Source of the DNA: Alphaproteobacteria bacterium
Lineage (GTDB): Bacteria; Pseudomonadota; Alphaproteobacteria; Rhizobiales; Hyphomicrobiaceae
Assembly (NCBI GenBank): GCA_019137195.1
Contig: JAGVSR010000081.1
Location: 1-38,776, forward strand
DNA: 38,776 nucleotides
Direction of reading: 5' to 3'
Below the pieces are notes generated by a model. It was not told the DNA's origin. It searched no databases and worked only from the letters and a program-made list of their open reading frames with translations. How positions within the stretch are numbered: position 1 is the first letter of the stretch; each line of letters starts with the position of its first letter. Positions 15,096 through 23,654 of this stretch are shown piece by piece. Both the position numbers and the translations under genes were made by a program.

Positions 15096-16250
15096 TCAAC
15101 CGGTCCGGGCGTCGGCCCCCAGCGGCGCGAAGAAGTCCTGCTGAGTGGACCTGGTCATCATGGTGGCGACGCGCCAGGTGTCCGTCGTTGTCGGATATTC
15201 GACCAGGAAGGCGTCCTGAAGCTCGAGGAGCGCACGGGCGAGCCCGAGCGACAGCGACTGCTCGCCGGGTTTACGGGCGATGACCGGGCCAGAAACCTCA
15301 AGCCCGATCTCGACCAGGTCGTCGTCGGAGCGCGCCCGTATGGTGATCGAGGTGGCATCGCCCGCCCGCGCCAGCGCCTCGCTCATGAGATTGACGAGAA
15401 TCTGGCGCAGGAGGCGGCAGTCGCACAGAACCTCGGTCGCCGGGTCGATGTCGAGCGACACCTCGATGCAACGGTCTGTGGCATCGGCAGCGTGGACCGA
15501 CCAGGCCTCGATGGCGATGGGAGCGACGGCGGCCGAGGCATGGGATGGATCTGCACCTGGCTGGGCCAGAAGCTGAGTCAGGGCGAGCGTGTCCTCAGCG
15601 GACTTGAGTAACGCGCGGCCGCTGTCGCGGATGTGGTCGACGTACTCCCGGTAACGGGGGTGTCCGATCGGGCCGAACAGCTCCGTTCCAATGACGTCGG
15701 AGAAGCCGATGACGGCGTTGAGCGGCGTGCGAATGTCGTGACTGACTTGGGCCATCAGGCTGGCCCAGGCCTGGCTGCGCCGTGTTGCCTCCTGCCGAGA
15801 GCGGGTCGCTGCGTCGGCGATCTCGACGAGGCGCTGGGACTGGATCTCGAGATCGAGTTCGCGAGCCGAGAGCGGGACGCCCGCGAGATCGAGGCGCCCG
15901 CCCGTGGCGAGATCAGGTGCAGGGAGCGGGTCGGGAGTCGGGGAGGCGGCAACAGCGACAGGCCTCACGGCAACCGCCCGGGGCGCACTGCTGCCCGTGC
16001 GGGTGCGAAGCGTAAGCAGCACCAGAGCAACGCCGGTCGCTGCGATGAAGAACGGCGGCGAGTAGTTTCCGGGTAGCGCCTCGAGGACGGCCAGCGCTCC
16101 GAGGTGGGCGACGGCTGCAGCCTGGACAGCGAGGCTCAATAGCCGGGCGGGGCGATCGAGGAGCATGCTCTTGATGCTGAGAATGCCCATGGCGGGTACC
16201 AGCCTCGCGGCATGCGTATCCCGCGGATGGGCGGGAGCCAGCTCCGCCAT
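15096..16250 (-). CDS. membrane histidine-kinase-like protein with degenerate ATPase domain
   Basis: 384 residues; ATG 16190 is an alternative start. Two hydrophobic segments (about 36-58 and 65-82) precede a Pro/Ala linker and a coiled coil. The dimerisation/phosphoacceptor helix carries the H-box SHDIRTPLNAVIGFSD with His171, followed by the ELFGPIGHPRYREYVDHIRDS segment typical of alphaproteobacterial DivL/PdhS-type kinases. The ATPase domain has lost key residues: the N-box asparagine is replaced (NLMSEALARAG) and the DxGxG box is missing (LEVSGPVIA). Only a G2-like LGLARALLEL remains. It is probably a pseudokinase or a phosphotransfer/phosphatase module. No response regulator is adjacent. 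Confidence 0.8.
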   Translation of the reverse strand: MAELAPAHPRDTHAARLVPAMGILSIKSMLLDRPARLLSLAVQAAAVAHLGALAVLEALPGNYSPPFFIAATGVALVLLTLRTRTGSSAPRAVAVRPVAVAASPTPDPLPAPDLATGGRLDLAGVPLSARELDLEIQSQRLVEIADAATRSRQEATRRSQAWASLMAQVSHDIRTPLNAVIGFSDVIGTELFGPIGHPRYREYVDHIRDSGRALLKSAEDTLALTQLLAQPGADPSHASAAVAPIAIEAWSVHAADATDRCIEVSLDIDPATEVLCDCRLLRQILVNLMSEALARAGDATSITIRARSDDDLVEIGLEVSGPVIARKPGEQSLSLGLARALLELQDAFLVEYPTTTDTWRVATMMTRSTQQDFFAPLGADARTG

Positions 16251-16394
16251 CCATGTCCCCCGACGTGTTGTCTTGAGTTCTTTTCCCGCGCGTCACGGGA
16301 CGGAACGCAACCCGATTCGCCTCTCTAGTTGGCCGATTCGCGACTCACCTGTCGAGGGAGATTAAATGGAGAAATCAACGTGTTTCTCGATCGG

Positions 16395-19046
16395 TTAGGC
16401 GTTGAGCATTTTTGTCACGATCTCATAGGCGTCGCGGGAAAGATCGGGGCTCTCGGCGACCGTCTCGAGGGCTCGCTTGGCGAGGGCCCGCCGTGTGGGC
16501 TCGAGTGAGCGCCAACTCCGAAACGAGGATAGCATGCGGGCGGCGACCTGGGGGTTGAAGCGATCGAGCTCGAGAACCTCGGCGGCAACGAACGAGTAGC
16601 CGGCGCCATCGGGGCGGTTGAATTGGAGCGGGTTTCCGAGCGCAAAGTTGCCGATCAGCGCACGCACCTTGTTGGGGGTCTCGAGATTGAACAGGGGGTG
16701 GCGGGTCAGAGCCTGGACTGCAGCGAGGGTGCCGTCGAGGGGGGAGACGGCCTGGGCCATGAACCAGGTGTCGATGACGAGGTGGTCGCCCTGCCAGCGG
16801 TCGTGAAACCGGGCAAGCGCCTTCTCACGCTCCGGCCCTGCTTCGGCGGCGAGCAGCACGAGGGCGTGCGCTTCGTCGGTCATGTTGCTCGCTGATGCGA
16901 AGTGCTTCGAGAGGCGGGTGACATCCTCGTCTTCGCCACGCGCGGAAAGAATGGTGAGGGCGGCGTTCCTGAGCGCGCGGAGGCCGGCGCTACGAGCGTC
17001 GGGGGAGTAGGGGCCCTTGGGCGCGGAACTCTTGTATATGCGCTCGAGCGTGTCGCCGATGGTGGCCGCCACCGTCTTCGAGAGGTGGCGGTGAGCGCGG
17101 TAGACGAGGGACGGATCGACGTTGCGGGCAATTTCGCGGGCGATGTCGGACTGGCTCGGGAGCTTCAGAAGCTCGGCCCGGTAGGCCGGCTCGAGATTGT
17201 CGTCGGCGATCGTCTCTCCAAGCGCCTTGGCGAACGCGGTGCCGCGGGTTGCGCGCTTACCCTCTGCCAGTGCGGCAACCGACTGCACGAGGATGCGTGT
17301 CGCGTAAGTGTTGGCTGCCTGCCAGCGGTTGAACTCGTCTCGGTCGCGCGCCATCAGGAACTCGAGGTCGCGGTCGGAAAGATCGATCGTGAGGTTGACC
17401 GGGGCCGAGAAGCCGCGCAGCAGCGACGGCACCGGACGGCTGCCCAGTCCGGTGAACCGGAAGGTTTCCTTTCTCTTGGTGAGGTGCAGCACGCCGTCGT
17501 CGATGCGGCTGCCGCCATCGACCACGAGATCCTGGTCGGCGCCGTTCGGGCCAACGAGGCCGAGCCGCAACGGAATATGCAGCGGCTCCTTCTTGGGCTG
17601 GCCGGGAGTCGGCTTGTGGACCTGCTCGACGGTGAGCGCTGCCGTCTTCGCGGCCCTGTCGTAGGCGAGCTGGCAGACGAGCTCTGGCGTGCCGGCCTGG
17701 CTGTACCAGAGCTTGAACTGGGAGAGATCGCGACCGCTCGCGTCCGCGAAGCAGGCGAGGAAATCCTCGATCGTGGCTGCTTCTCCGTCGTGGCGCTCGA
17801 AATAGAGATCCATGCCGCGACGGAAATCCCGCTCGCCGAGGATGGTCGCGATCATGCGTACGACCTCGGCGCCCTTCTCGTAGACGGTCGGCGTGTAAAA
17901 GTTGTTGATCTCGATATAGCTTTCGGGACGCACGGGATGGGCGAGGGGGCCGGCGTCCTCCGGGAACTGCAGCGCGCGCAAGTTCCTGACGTCGGCGATG
18001 CGCTGGACGGCGCGACTCCTTTCGTCCGAGGAGAATTCCTGGTCGCGGTAGACCGTCAGCCCCTCCTTGAGGCAGAGCTGGAACCAGTCGCGGCAGGTGA
18101 TGCGGTTCCCGGTCCAGTTATGGAAGTACTCGTGGGCGACGACGGCCTCGACGTGCTCGAAGCTGGTGTCGGTCGCGGTATCCGCAGAGGCAAGGACGAG
18201 CCGGTCGTTGAAGATATTGAGGCCCTTGTTCTCCATCGCTCCCATGTTGAAGTCCGACACGGCGACGATGTTGAAGACGTCGAGGTCGTACTCGCGCCCG
18301 AAGCGCGTCTCGTCCCACCGCATGGAGCGCTTGAGGCTGTCCATCGCCCAATGGGCGCGACTTTCCTTGCCGTGCTCGACGTAGATTCCGAGATCGACCT
18401 CTCGTCCGGACATGGTCGTGAACTTTCCGGCGATCGAGGACAGGTCGCCGCCGACGAGCGCGAACAGGTAGCAGGGCTTCGGATGCGGATCCTCCCAGAC
18501 GGCATAGCGCCGCCGTCCACGGTCGAGGCTGCCGCGCTCGGCGGGATTGCCGTTGCCGAGCAAGACGGGTGCTTCCTTCGCGTCGGCCTCGATGCGGCAG
18601 GTATAGGTCGCGAGCACGTCCGGGCGGTCGAGGAAGTAGGTAATCCGGCGGAAGCCCTCAGCCTCGCACTGGGTACAGTAGATGCCGCGTGACCTGTAGA
18701 GGCCCGAGAGCGCCTTGTTGGCGTCCGGGTTGATAATGGTGACAGTCTCGAGGACGAACGGCTTCGCCGGCGGCCTCGGGATGGTGAGGCTGGTCTCGGT
18801 CCGTTCGTAGGCGCGCGCGGCGAGCGGCTTGCCGTCGATTGCTATGCTCTCGAGCTCGAGATGCTCGCCATCGAGCACGAGGGGTGCCGCGCCGCCGGCC
18901 GCCGCGGGGTTGCGCCGGACCGTGAGGCTTGCCGCGACCCTCGTGTGCGTCGGATCGAGCGCGACAGAGAGGTTGACATGGTCGACGAGGTAGTCGGGCG
19001 GACGATAGTCCGAAAGGCTGATCGGGCGAGGGGTGTCGGTCGTCAT
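16395..19046 (-). CDS. pepN: aminopeptidase N (M1 family metallopeptidase)
   Basis: 883 residues, matching the E. coli-type PepN length. The start ATG 19046 gives MTTDTPRPISLSDYRPPDYLV, typical of the family, so the longer frame to 19220 is rejected. The substrate-recognition motif GAMEN is present, followed by the zinc site HEYFHN and, after the usual spacing, Glu in LKEGLTVYRDQEF. A long helical C-terminal domain follows. It removes N-terminal residues from peptides in the cytoplasm. It appears monocistronic. No signal peptide is seen. Confidence 0.96.
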   Translation of the reverse strand: MTTDTPRPISLSDYRPPDYLVDHVNLSVALDPTHTRVAASLTVRRNPAAAGGAAPLVLDGEHLELESIAIDGKPLAARAYERTETSLTIPRPPAKPFVLETVTIINPDANKALSGLYRSRGIYCTQCEAEGFRRITYFLDRPDVLATYTCRIEADAKEAPVLLGNGNPAERGSLDRGRRRYAVWEDPHPKPCYLFALVGGDLSSIAGKFTTMSGREVDLGIYVEHGKESRAHWAMDSLKRSMRWDETRFGREYDLDVFNIVAVSDFNMGAMENKGLNIFNDRLVLASADTATDTSFEHVEAVVAHEYFHNWTGNRITCRDWFQLCLKEGLTVYRDQEFSSDERSRAVQRIADVRNLRALQFPEDAGPLAHPVRPESYIEINNFYTPTVYEKGAEVVRMIATILGERDFRRGMDLYFERHDGEAATIEDFLACFADASGRDLSQFKLWYSQAGTPELVCQLAYDRAAKTAALTVEQVHKPTPGQPKKEPLHIPLRLGLVGPNGADQDLVVDGGSRIDDGVLHLTKRKETFRFTGLGSRPVPSLLRGFSAPVNLTIDLSDRDLEFLMARDRDEFNRWQAANTYATRILVQSVAALAEGKRATRGTAFAKALGETIADDNLEPAYRAELLKLPSQSDIAREIARNVDPSLVYRAHRHLSKTVAATIGDTLERIYKSSAPKGPYSPDARSAGLRALRNAALTILSARGEDEDVTRLSKHFASASNMTDEAHALVLLAAEAGPEREKALARFHDRWQGDHLVIDTWFMAQAVSPLDGTLAAVQALTRHPLFNLETPNKVRALIGNFALGNPLQFNRPDGAGYSFVAAEVLELDRFNPQVAARMLSSFRSWRSLEPTRRALAKRALETVAESPDLSRDAYEIVTKMLNA

Positions 19047-19216
19047 GTCGGTGTCTCGGGAAGCGTCTCGGTCGCAACCGGTCGCCGGGGACCGGCTTAC
19101 GTCGGTTGAACGCTGGAATCGAAGTCCCGATCTCTTAGCACGAAGCTGGGCCGCGGCAGCCCGGTCATGCGAGGGCGAGCACGCAGAGCGTGTGCGTGCC
19201 GGCTCGCGCCAAGCGG

Positions 19217-19630
19217 TCATTCCGCCTTGGTTTCGACGAGACCGGGCAGCGCTGTCCCGTTAGGCCCGATTTCACGCAGAGCATCGCGGCAACTCCAGAC
19301 CTGAGTCAGCCGGCATTCGTTGGGTCCGCTGCTGTCGCGGCAGGTCTGCAGATCGCGCCAGGAGGCGAGAACCTTCTCGGCCTCCTCGTTGAACGTGAGC
19401 AGATCGGCACCTGTGAACCGGGACTTGAGGGGCTCGATGGCCGCAGTCGTCCGGATGCCGTAGCAGACCAGCGCGACACCGGCGGCCTGGCCGTAGCGGG
19501 CGCCGGCATTCCGGGGCGACAGCTCGGCCGGTCCGGTAGTCGCGGCGAGAGATGGCGTCTTCGCGGCCATGGCCGCGGTCGCGAGAGCAACTGCTGTGAG
19601 GGCAGCAGCAAGGTGCGAGGCTAGCGTCAT
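19217..19630 (-). CDS. small exported hypothetical protein
   Basis: 137 residues. An N-terminal signal peptide (residues 1-22, ending AAMAA) is followed by a mature domain with four cysteines (VCYG, TCRD, ECRL, SCRD), suggesting two disulfides in the periplasm. No family was recognised. It lies about 170 bases upstream of pepN on the same strand, with no shared terminator seen, so co-transcription is possible. Confidence 0.65.
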   Translation of the reverse strand: MTLASHLAAALTAVALATAAMAAKTPSLAATTGPAELSPRNAGARYGQAAGVALVCYGIRTTAAIEPLKSRFTGADLLTFNEEAEKVLASWRDLQTCRDSSGPNECRLTQVWSCRDALREIGPNGTALPGLVETKAE

Positions 19631-19726
19631 GGGCGCGCTCCGTTCGACTTCACTCGTCGGTCTACGTCACGCGTGCCGGGGCCGGATCATGACCGACCGT
19701 GTGCCCGCGGCAACAAATCCCGCGGC

Positions 19727-19759
19727 AAAAAAAAGAGCCGCCGGCAGTGCCGACGGCTC
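19727..19759 (-). terminator. Rho-independent terminator of the cold-shock gene
   Basis: An 11-bp stem (GAGCCGTCGGC / GCCGGCGGCTC on the minus strand) with a three-base loop is followed by eight T bases, 30 bases after the cold-shock stop codon. This is a textbook intrinsic terminator. Confidence 0.9.
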
Positions 19760-19788
19760 TCGAAATGCTGTGGAACCCACGCAGTGGC

Positions 19789-20004
19789 TCAGGCCAGCTC
19801 GACCTGGGCCGCCTGCTTGCCGCGCCCGCGCTTGTCGTCCTCGAGCACGAACGTGAGGCGGTCGCCCTCGTTGATGCCACGGATGCCGGCGCGCTCGAGC
19901 GCGGTCACGTGGATGAAGACGTCCTTGCCGCCGCCCTCAGGCTGAATGAAGCCGAAGCCCTTGGTTGTGTTGAAGAATTTCACGACCCCGGTGATCCTGG
20001 ACAT
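19789..20004 (-). CDS. cspA: cold-shock domain protein (CspA family)
   Basis: 71 residues, the usual length. It contains RNP1-like KGFGFIQPE and RNP2-like DVFIHVTAL on a five-stranded OB fold beginning GVVKFFN. It binds single-stranded RNA/DNA and acts as an RNA chaperone. AAAGG precedes ATG 20004. It is followed by a strong terminator, so it is a single-gene unit. Alphaproteobacteria carry several paralogues, so it need not be cold-induced. Confidence 0.93.
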   Translation of the reverse strand: MSRITGVVKFFNTTKGFGFIQPEGGGKDVFIHVTALERAGIRGINEGDRLTFVLEDDKRGRGKQAAQVELA

Positions 20005-20240
20005 GAATGATGCCTTTCAATTCGTTGCGTGAAGGAAGCCAACCGCGGGCAGCACGCAAACTGCCACATGGTCTCCGAATTGTGGGAAAGGGCAAACGGC
20101 CGGAGCGCGCTGGTCAAATCCTGAAATCGTGAGGGCGCGGCCCACCTCGGACTGCACCGGCGCGAGACCTATGCGCGCATTTGGAGGCGAAAGCAAGACG
20201 CTGCGCCCGATGCCGGCGGGTCTTAAGCCTGTCTTGACGA

Positions 20241-20705
20241 TCAAACGATCGCCACGACCTCGGCCCTCGTCGCCCCGGCCGCGACCTCGTCGCCGACGGA
20301 GCGGCCGAGGAGGGCCTTCGCGAGCGGCGAGACGTAGGAGATGGCACCGCGACGGGGATCGGCTTCGTCCTCGCCAGTGATGCGCCACGTCTGTTGGCGC
20401 CCGTCGGCACGCGCGATGGTGACCTTGGAGCCGAAATGGACCGTGGCGCTGTCGGGCGGGTGGGGCATGACCTCCGCCGAACCGCGGCGCGCCGACCAGT
20501 AGCGCAGGTCGCGAGCGATGGCCTGAAGCCGGTCGCGGTCACCCGCGTCGAGCGCGGCACTCTGCTCGCACTCAAGCTCGAAGATCTGGCGCTCGATGGC
20601 AGCTAGACCCTCGGCCGTCACCAGGTTCCGGTACGGTGAGATCTCGCGGTCCGGCAGCGGCTCGGGCGCGGCGGCGCTGTCCTCCTTGGTGAAGGCTTTG
20701 CTCAT
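20241..20705 (-). CDS. GreA/GreB-family transcription elongation factor-like protein
   Basis: 154 residues. The N-terminal part has the helical coiled-coil character of Gre factors (EGLAAIERQIFELECEQSAALDAGDRDRLQAIARDLRYW). The C-terminal half is the FKBP-like Gre domain: HFGSKVTIARADGRQQTWRITGEDEAD and AISYVSPLAKALLGRSVGDEV. True GreA/GreB rescue backtracked RNA polymerase by coiled-coil-tip acidic residues. This is a shorter GreB-like relative, so the activity may differ. It starts 6 bases after the stop of the L7/L12-like gene, so the two are co-transcribed. Confidence 0.82.
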   Translation of the reverse strand: MSKAFTKEDSAAAPEPLPDREISPYRNLVTAEGLAAIERQIFELECEQSAALDAGDRDRLQAIARDLRYWSARRGSAEVMPHPPDSATVHFGSKVTIARADGRQQTWRITGEDEADPRRGAISYVSPLAKALLGRSVGDEVAAGATRAEVVAIV

Positions 20706-20711
20706 CGGGGA

Positions 20712-21056
20712 TCAGTGCAGCCTGGCGCCGCCCGACGGGGGGCTCTCGTCGCGCAGGAGGTCGACCACGTCTTTCGCCTCCTTGAGCCCGAGGCCGGTCG
20801 CGGCGCGGACGTCGCGTACAGCTTCGATGATGCGGCCCTCGGCGAGCAGCGCCATGACCGCGGTGCGTACGCGTCCGGTCAGGCGGCCGAGGTTCTCCTC
20901 AGCCACGTTTCGGCTGTCGCGGGCAGTGTGTGCCTGGCTCGCAGCTCTCGAGGGCCGTGACCCCGCGTTGACGCCGACGATGCGTCCGGCAATGAAGCCG
21001 ACGATGGCGGCGGTGATGAGATGGAGAAGCGAGTAGTCGAGGGTGGTGATGCCCAT
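20712..21056 (-). CDS. membrane-anchored protein with ribosomal L7/L12 C-terminal-like domain
   Basis: 114 residues. Residues 9-30 form a hydrophobic helix (LLHLITAAIVGFIAGRIVGV). A polar linker leads to a C-terminal domain whose stretch GRIIEAVRDVRAATGLGLKEAKDVVD closely matches the L7/L12 C-terminal signature (xxIAVIKxVRxxTGLGLKEAKxLV). L7/L12 recruits translational GTPases. Here the domain seems tethered to the membrane and its role is unknown. It is directly followed by the GreB-like gene. Confidence 0.7.
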   Translation of the reverse strand: MGITTLDYSLLHLITAAIVGFIAGRIVGVNAGSRPSRAASQAHTARDSRNVAEENLGRLTGRVRTAVMALLAEGRIIEAVRDVRAATGLGLKEAKDVVDLLRDESPPSGGARLH

Positions 21057-21183
21057 GGGACCTGCCGCTGCTGAGAAGCCTCGGAGATATATACCCGAGT
21101 TTCGAGTTTGTTTATGAGCAAAGGCATGTGGCGTGACCGTGCCCCGGCATCGTCGTTTCCGTGCGCTTAAGAAGGCAATTCGC

Positions 21184-21690
21184 GTGTCTCTGCAACCTAA
21201 GGCCCCGGAGTGCTACGACGCCCTGATCGGTCTCGGCTCCAACATGGGCGACAAGCAGGCCAACATCGCGAGGGCGATCGAGCTTCTTTGCGGCAATGGC
21301 GACATCCACCTCGTGAGGCGCTCGCGCGACTATCGCTCACCACCGTGGGGCATCACGGACCAGGACTGGTTTGTGAACGCCGTCGCGGCGGTGGCGACCG
21401 GCCTATCCGCGCGGGAGCTGCTGGTGCGGTGCCTCGCGGTCGAGGACGCGATGGGGCGCGTCCGGCTCCAGAAGTGGGGACCGCGGGTCGTTGACGTGGA
21501 CGTGCTGACCTATCGGGGCGAGACGATCGACTTGGCCGACCTCAAGGTGCCCCATCCCTTTATCGAGGAGAGGAGCTTCGTTGTGGTGCCTTTGGCAGAG
21601 ATCGCGCCGGACGAGATCATCCGCGGCAAGCGGGCGGAGGAGCTCGCGCGGGCCGTCGATAGGGCCGGTCTCGTCGCCATCAGCAAATAG
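21184..21690 (+). CDS. folK: 2-amino-4-hydroxy-6-hydroxymethyldihydropteridine diphosphokinase (HPPK)
   Basis: 168 residues from GTG 21184, chosen because AAGAAGG lies 8 bases upstream; GTG 21133 in frame is an alternative. It has the HPPK motifs ALIGLGSNMGD, SPPWGITDQDWFVNAV and the ATP/Mg signature KWGPRVVDVDVLTY, followed by VPHPFIEERSFVVVPLAEI. It transfers pyrophosphate from ATP to the pterin in folate synthesis, in the cytoplasm. No folP or folB neighbour is present. Confidence 0.93.
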   Translation: MSLQPKAPECYDALIGLGSNMGDKQANIARAIELLCGNGDIHLVRRSRDYRSPPWGITDQDWFVNAVAAVATGLSARELLVRCLAVEDAMGRVRLQKWGPRVVDVDVLTYRGETIDLADLKVPHPFIEERSFVVVPLAEIAPDEIIRGKRAEELARAVDRAGLVAISK

Positions 21691-21702
21691 CGCAAAATGC
21701 AA

Positions 21703-21733
21703 AGCCGCCGCCGGAACAGGTCCGGCGGCGGCT
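21703..21733. terminator. bidirectional hairpin between folK and cytochrome c
   Basis: A perfect 13-bp inverted repeat (AGCCGCCGCCGGA / TCCGGCGGCGGCT) with a five-base loop lies between convergent stops. On the minus strand it is followed by TTTGCATTTT. It probably serves both genes. Confidence 0.75.
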
Positions 21734-21758
21734 CAAATGGTATCGGTGAGCACGAGGC

Positions 21759-22133
21759 TTACTGCTTGCACTCGCTCTTGAGGTAGGCGAGGAGGTTCTC
21801 GCGGTCGTTCTCGTCCTTGACGCCGGCCGGGAAGATCATCTTGTTGCCGGGGACGACCTTGTCGTCGGCCTCGAACCAGGCCTTCAGCTTGTCGTCGTCC
21901 CAGGTGATACCCGAGCCCTTGAGGGCGTCCGAGTAACCAGCGAAGCCCTCGGCGGTTCCGGCCTTGCGGCCTGCGACGCAGGCGAGGTTCGGACCGAGCC
22001 CGCCGTCGGCGCCGATCTTGTGGCAGACGCCACACTTGTTGAACACGGTCTTGCCGGCCTCGGCGTCGCCTTCAGCCAGAGCCACAGCCGGAACGGCGAG
22101 TATCATGGCCGAGGCCAGAACCCACTTCTTCAT
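21759..22133 (-). CDS. class I c-type cytochrome (cytochrome c2-like), periplasmic
   Basis: 124 residues from ATG 22133 with GGAAGG upstream; the longer frame to 22187 is rejected. The signal peptide is 1-20. Haem attachment CGVCH is at 34-38, with His38 as one axial ligand. GPNL follows, and Met99 in GNKMIFPAG is the expected second ligand. It would carry one electron in the periplasm. Two extra cysteines (Cys52 where relatives have a Gly/Tyr-rich turn before GRKAG, and Cys122) could form a disulfide. It lies downstream of pqqE on the same strand, 273 bases away, suggesting but not proving a link to PQQ enzymes. Confidence 0.9.
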   Translation of the reverse strand: MKKWVLASAMILAVPAVALAEGDAEAGKTVFNKCGVCHKIGADGGLGPNLACVAGRKAGTAEGFAGYSDALKGSGITWDDDKLKAWFEADDKVVPGNKMIFPAGVKDENDRENLLAYLKSECKQ

Positions 22134-22406
22134 GACAACCTTCCTCCCGTCGGATTTTTGAGGGGCCACACAACACGGAGCGCACATACTCCATGATCAA
22201 CGGTATTGTGGCAGCTATTTTCTGAACCGGACCTGAACATCTTGCCGCACCGTTGCGCAGATACCTCTGCCCAAAAAGCAAAGGTGCGGCCGTAGTTTGG
22301 TCGGGGCGGCGCGCAACCGCCCCGGGGCTCGGCAAGTTGCTGCTCGGACGCGCCGAACTCTGGGCTACCGCCTGGGCCACCGGTGACGTGCGGCCGGTCC
22401 GGCGTG

Positions 22407-23630
22407 TCAGACGCCCGAAGGCTCGGTTTCCGGCGCCGGGACCGTCTTGGCCCCACCGACCCGGCGATAGACGAAGGCGGGCGGAGCGCTGTGGCTCTCC
22501 TCCTCGGCGACTTTGGCCCACTGGGCGTGAAGCGGCGACAGCGAGCAGGCGGGATCGGTATTGGTGGCGTCTCCCGTGAGGGCAAACGCCTGGCAGCGGC
22601 AGCCACCGAAGTCGATCTCCTTCCGGGGACACGACCGGCACGGCTCCTTCATCCATTCGGTGCCGCGGTACTTCTGGAATGCGTCGCCGTAGAGCCAGAT
22701 GTCGGCGAGCTTCTTGTCCTTGATGTTGTCGAAGGCGAGGTGCGTGATGCTTTCGGCGGCGTGGCAGGGAAGCACGCGCCCCGAGGGCGTGATGTTGACG
22801 ATGCCGCGCGCCCAGCCGCCCATGCAAGGCTTGGGAAACTTGGCGTAGTAGTCCGGCACCACGGCATCGATGACGATCACGCCCTTGAACTTCTCCCGCG
22901 CCTCCTCGACCTGGCGTGCGGCCTTCATGAAGGCCTCTTTGGTCGGCATCAGGCTGGCGCGGTTCAGCAACGCCCAGGCATAGTATTGAACGTGCGCAAC
23001 CTCAATGCGCCCGGCACCGACCTCGACCGCAAAGTCGATCATGGCCGGCACGCTATTTATGTTCTGGCGGTGGATCGGTGCGTTGATGGTAAGCGCGAGA
23101 CCGAGTTCCTTCACCCACTTCACGACCTCGCGCTTCTTGGCCATGCCGCCCTTATAGGCGGCGATGCGGTCGGCGTTCTCGGGTTCGATGTCCTGGATCG
23201 ACAGCTGGACGTGATCGAGCCCGGCCTCTGCGAGCTTTCCCATCCGCTCGCGGGTCAGGGTCACGCCGGCGGTGATGAGGTTGATGTAGAGCCCGGACTC
23301 GGAGGCAGTCTTGACGATGTCCTCGAGATCCTTCCTCGCCGTCGGCTCTCCCCCCGACAGATGGATCTGGAGCACGCCAAGCTCGCCGGCCTGGCGCATG
23401 ACGTCCTGCCACTGCTCGGTGGTGAGCTCGGTATTGACCCGCTCGAGCTCGAGCGGATTGGAGCAGTAGGGGCACTGCAGCGGGCATCGATGCGTGAGCT
23501 CGCACAGCATGCCGACCGGCGCGCGCGCGCAGAGCGCCTGGCCGTCCTCCGCCTGGCTTACGGGACCGGACATGGGTGCCGTGCAGGTGGGGCCGGACTG
23601 GGTCGGCTTGATGGGCGTGATCTCGTTCAT
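22407..23630 (-). CDS. pqqE: PqqA peptide cyclase (radical SAM enzyme PqqE)
   Basis: 407 residues; the first 40 or so are a variable extension. The radical SAM motif is Cys49-x3-Cys53-x2-Cys56 (RCPLQCPYC). SGGEPT follows for SAM binding. The C-terminal SPASM domain has further cysteines (KPCMGGW, LPCHAAES, CRSCPRKE, FGGCRCQAF) for auxiliary clusters. PqqE forms the carbon-carbon bond between the conserved Glu and Tyr of PqqA, with PqqD as peptide chaperone. It starts 24 bases after the pqqD stop. It is the last pqq gene in the window; no pqqF/G protease is seen. Confidence 0.97.
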   Translation of the reverse strand: MNEITPIKPTQSGPTCTAPMSGPVSQAEDGQALCARAPVGMLCELTHRCPLQCPYCSNPLELERVNTELTTEQWQDVMRQAGELGVLQIHLSGGEPTARKDLEDIVKTASESGLYINLITAGVTLTRERMGKLAEAGLDHVQLSIQDIEPENADRIAAYKGGMAKKREVVKWVKELGLALTINAPIHRQNINSVPAMIDFAVEVGAGRIEVAHVQYYAWALLNRASLMPTKEAFMKAARQVEEAREKFKGVIVIDAVVPDYYAKFPKPCMGGWARGIVNITPSGRVLPCHAAESITHLAFDNIKDKKLADIWLYGDAFQKYRGTEWMKEPCRSCPRKEIDFGGCRCQAFALTGDATNTDPACSLSPLHAQWAKVAEEESHSAPPAFVYRRVGGAKTVPAPETEPSGV

Positions 23631-23654
23631 CGGAACGGTCTCCCTGTGTCGTTT

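Noticed and set aside
16902-18692. 596-codon open frame antisense to pepN
   Set aside because: Shadow of the conserved pepN frame; no motif and no ribosome site.
20017-20240. Possible cold-shock 5' leader thermosensor upstream of cspA
   Set aside because: A long leader is likely, but I could not identify a promoter or conserved cold-box with confidence.
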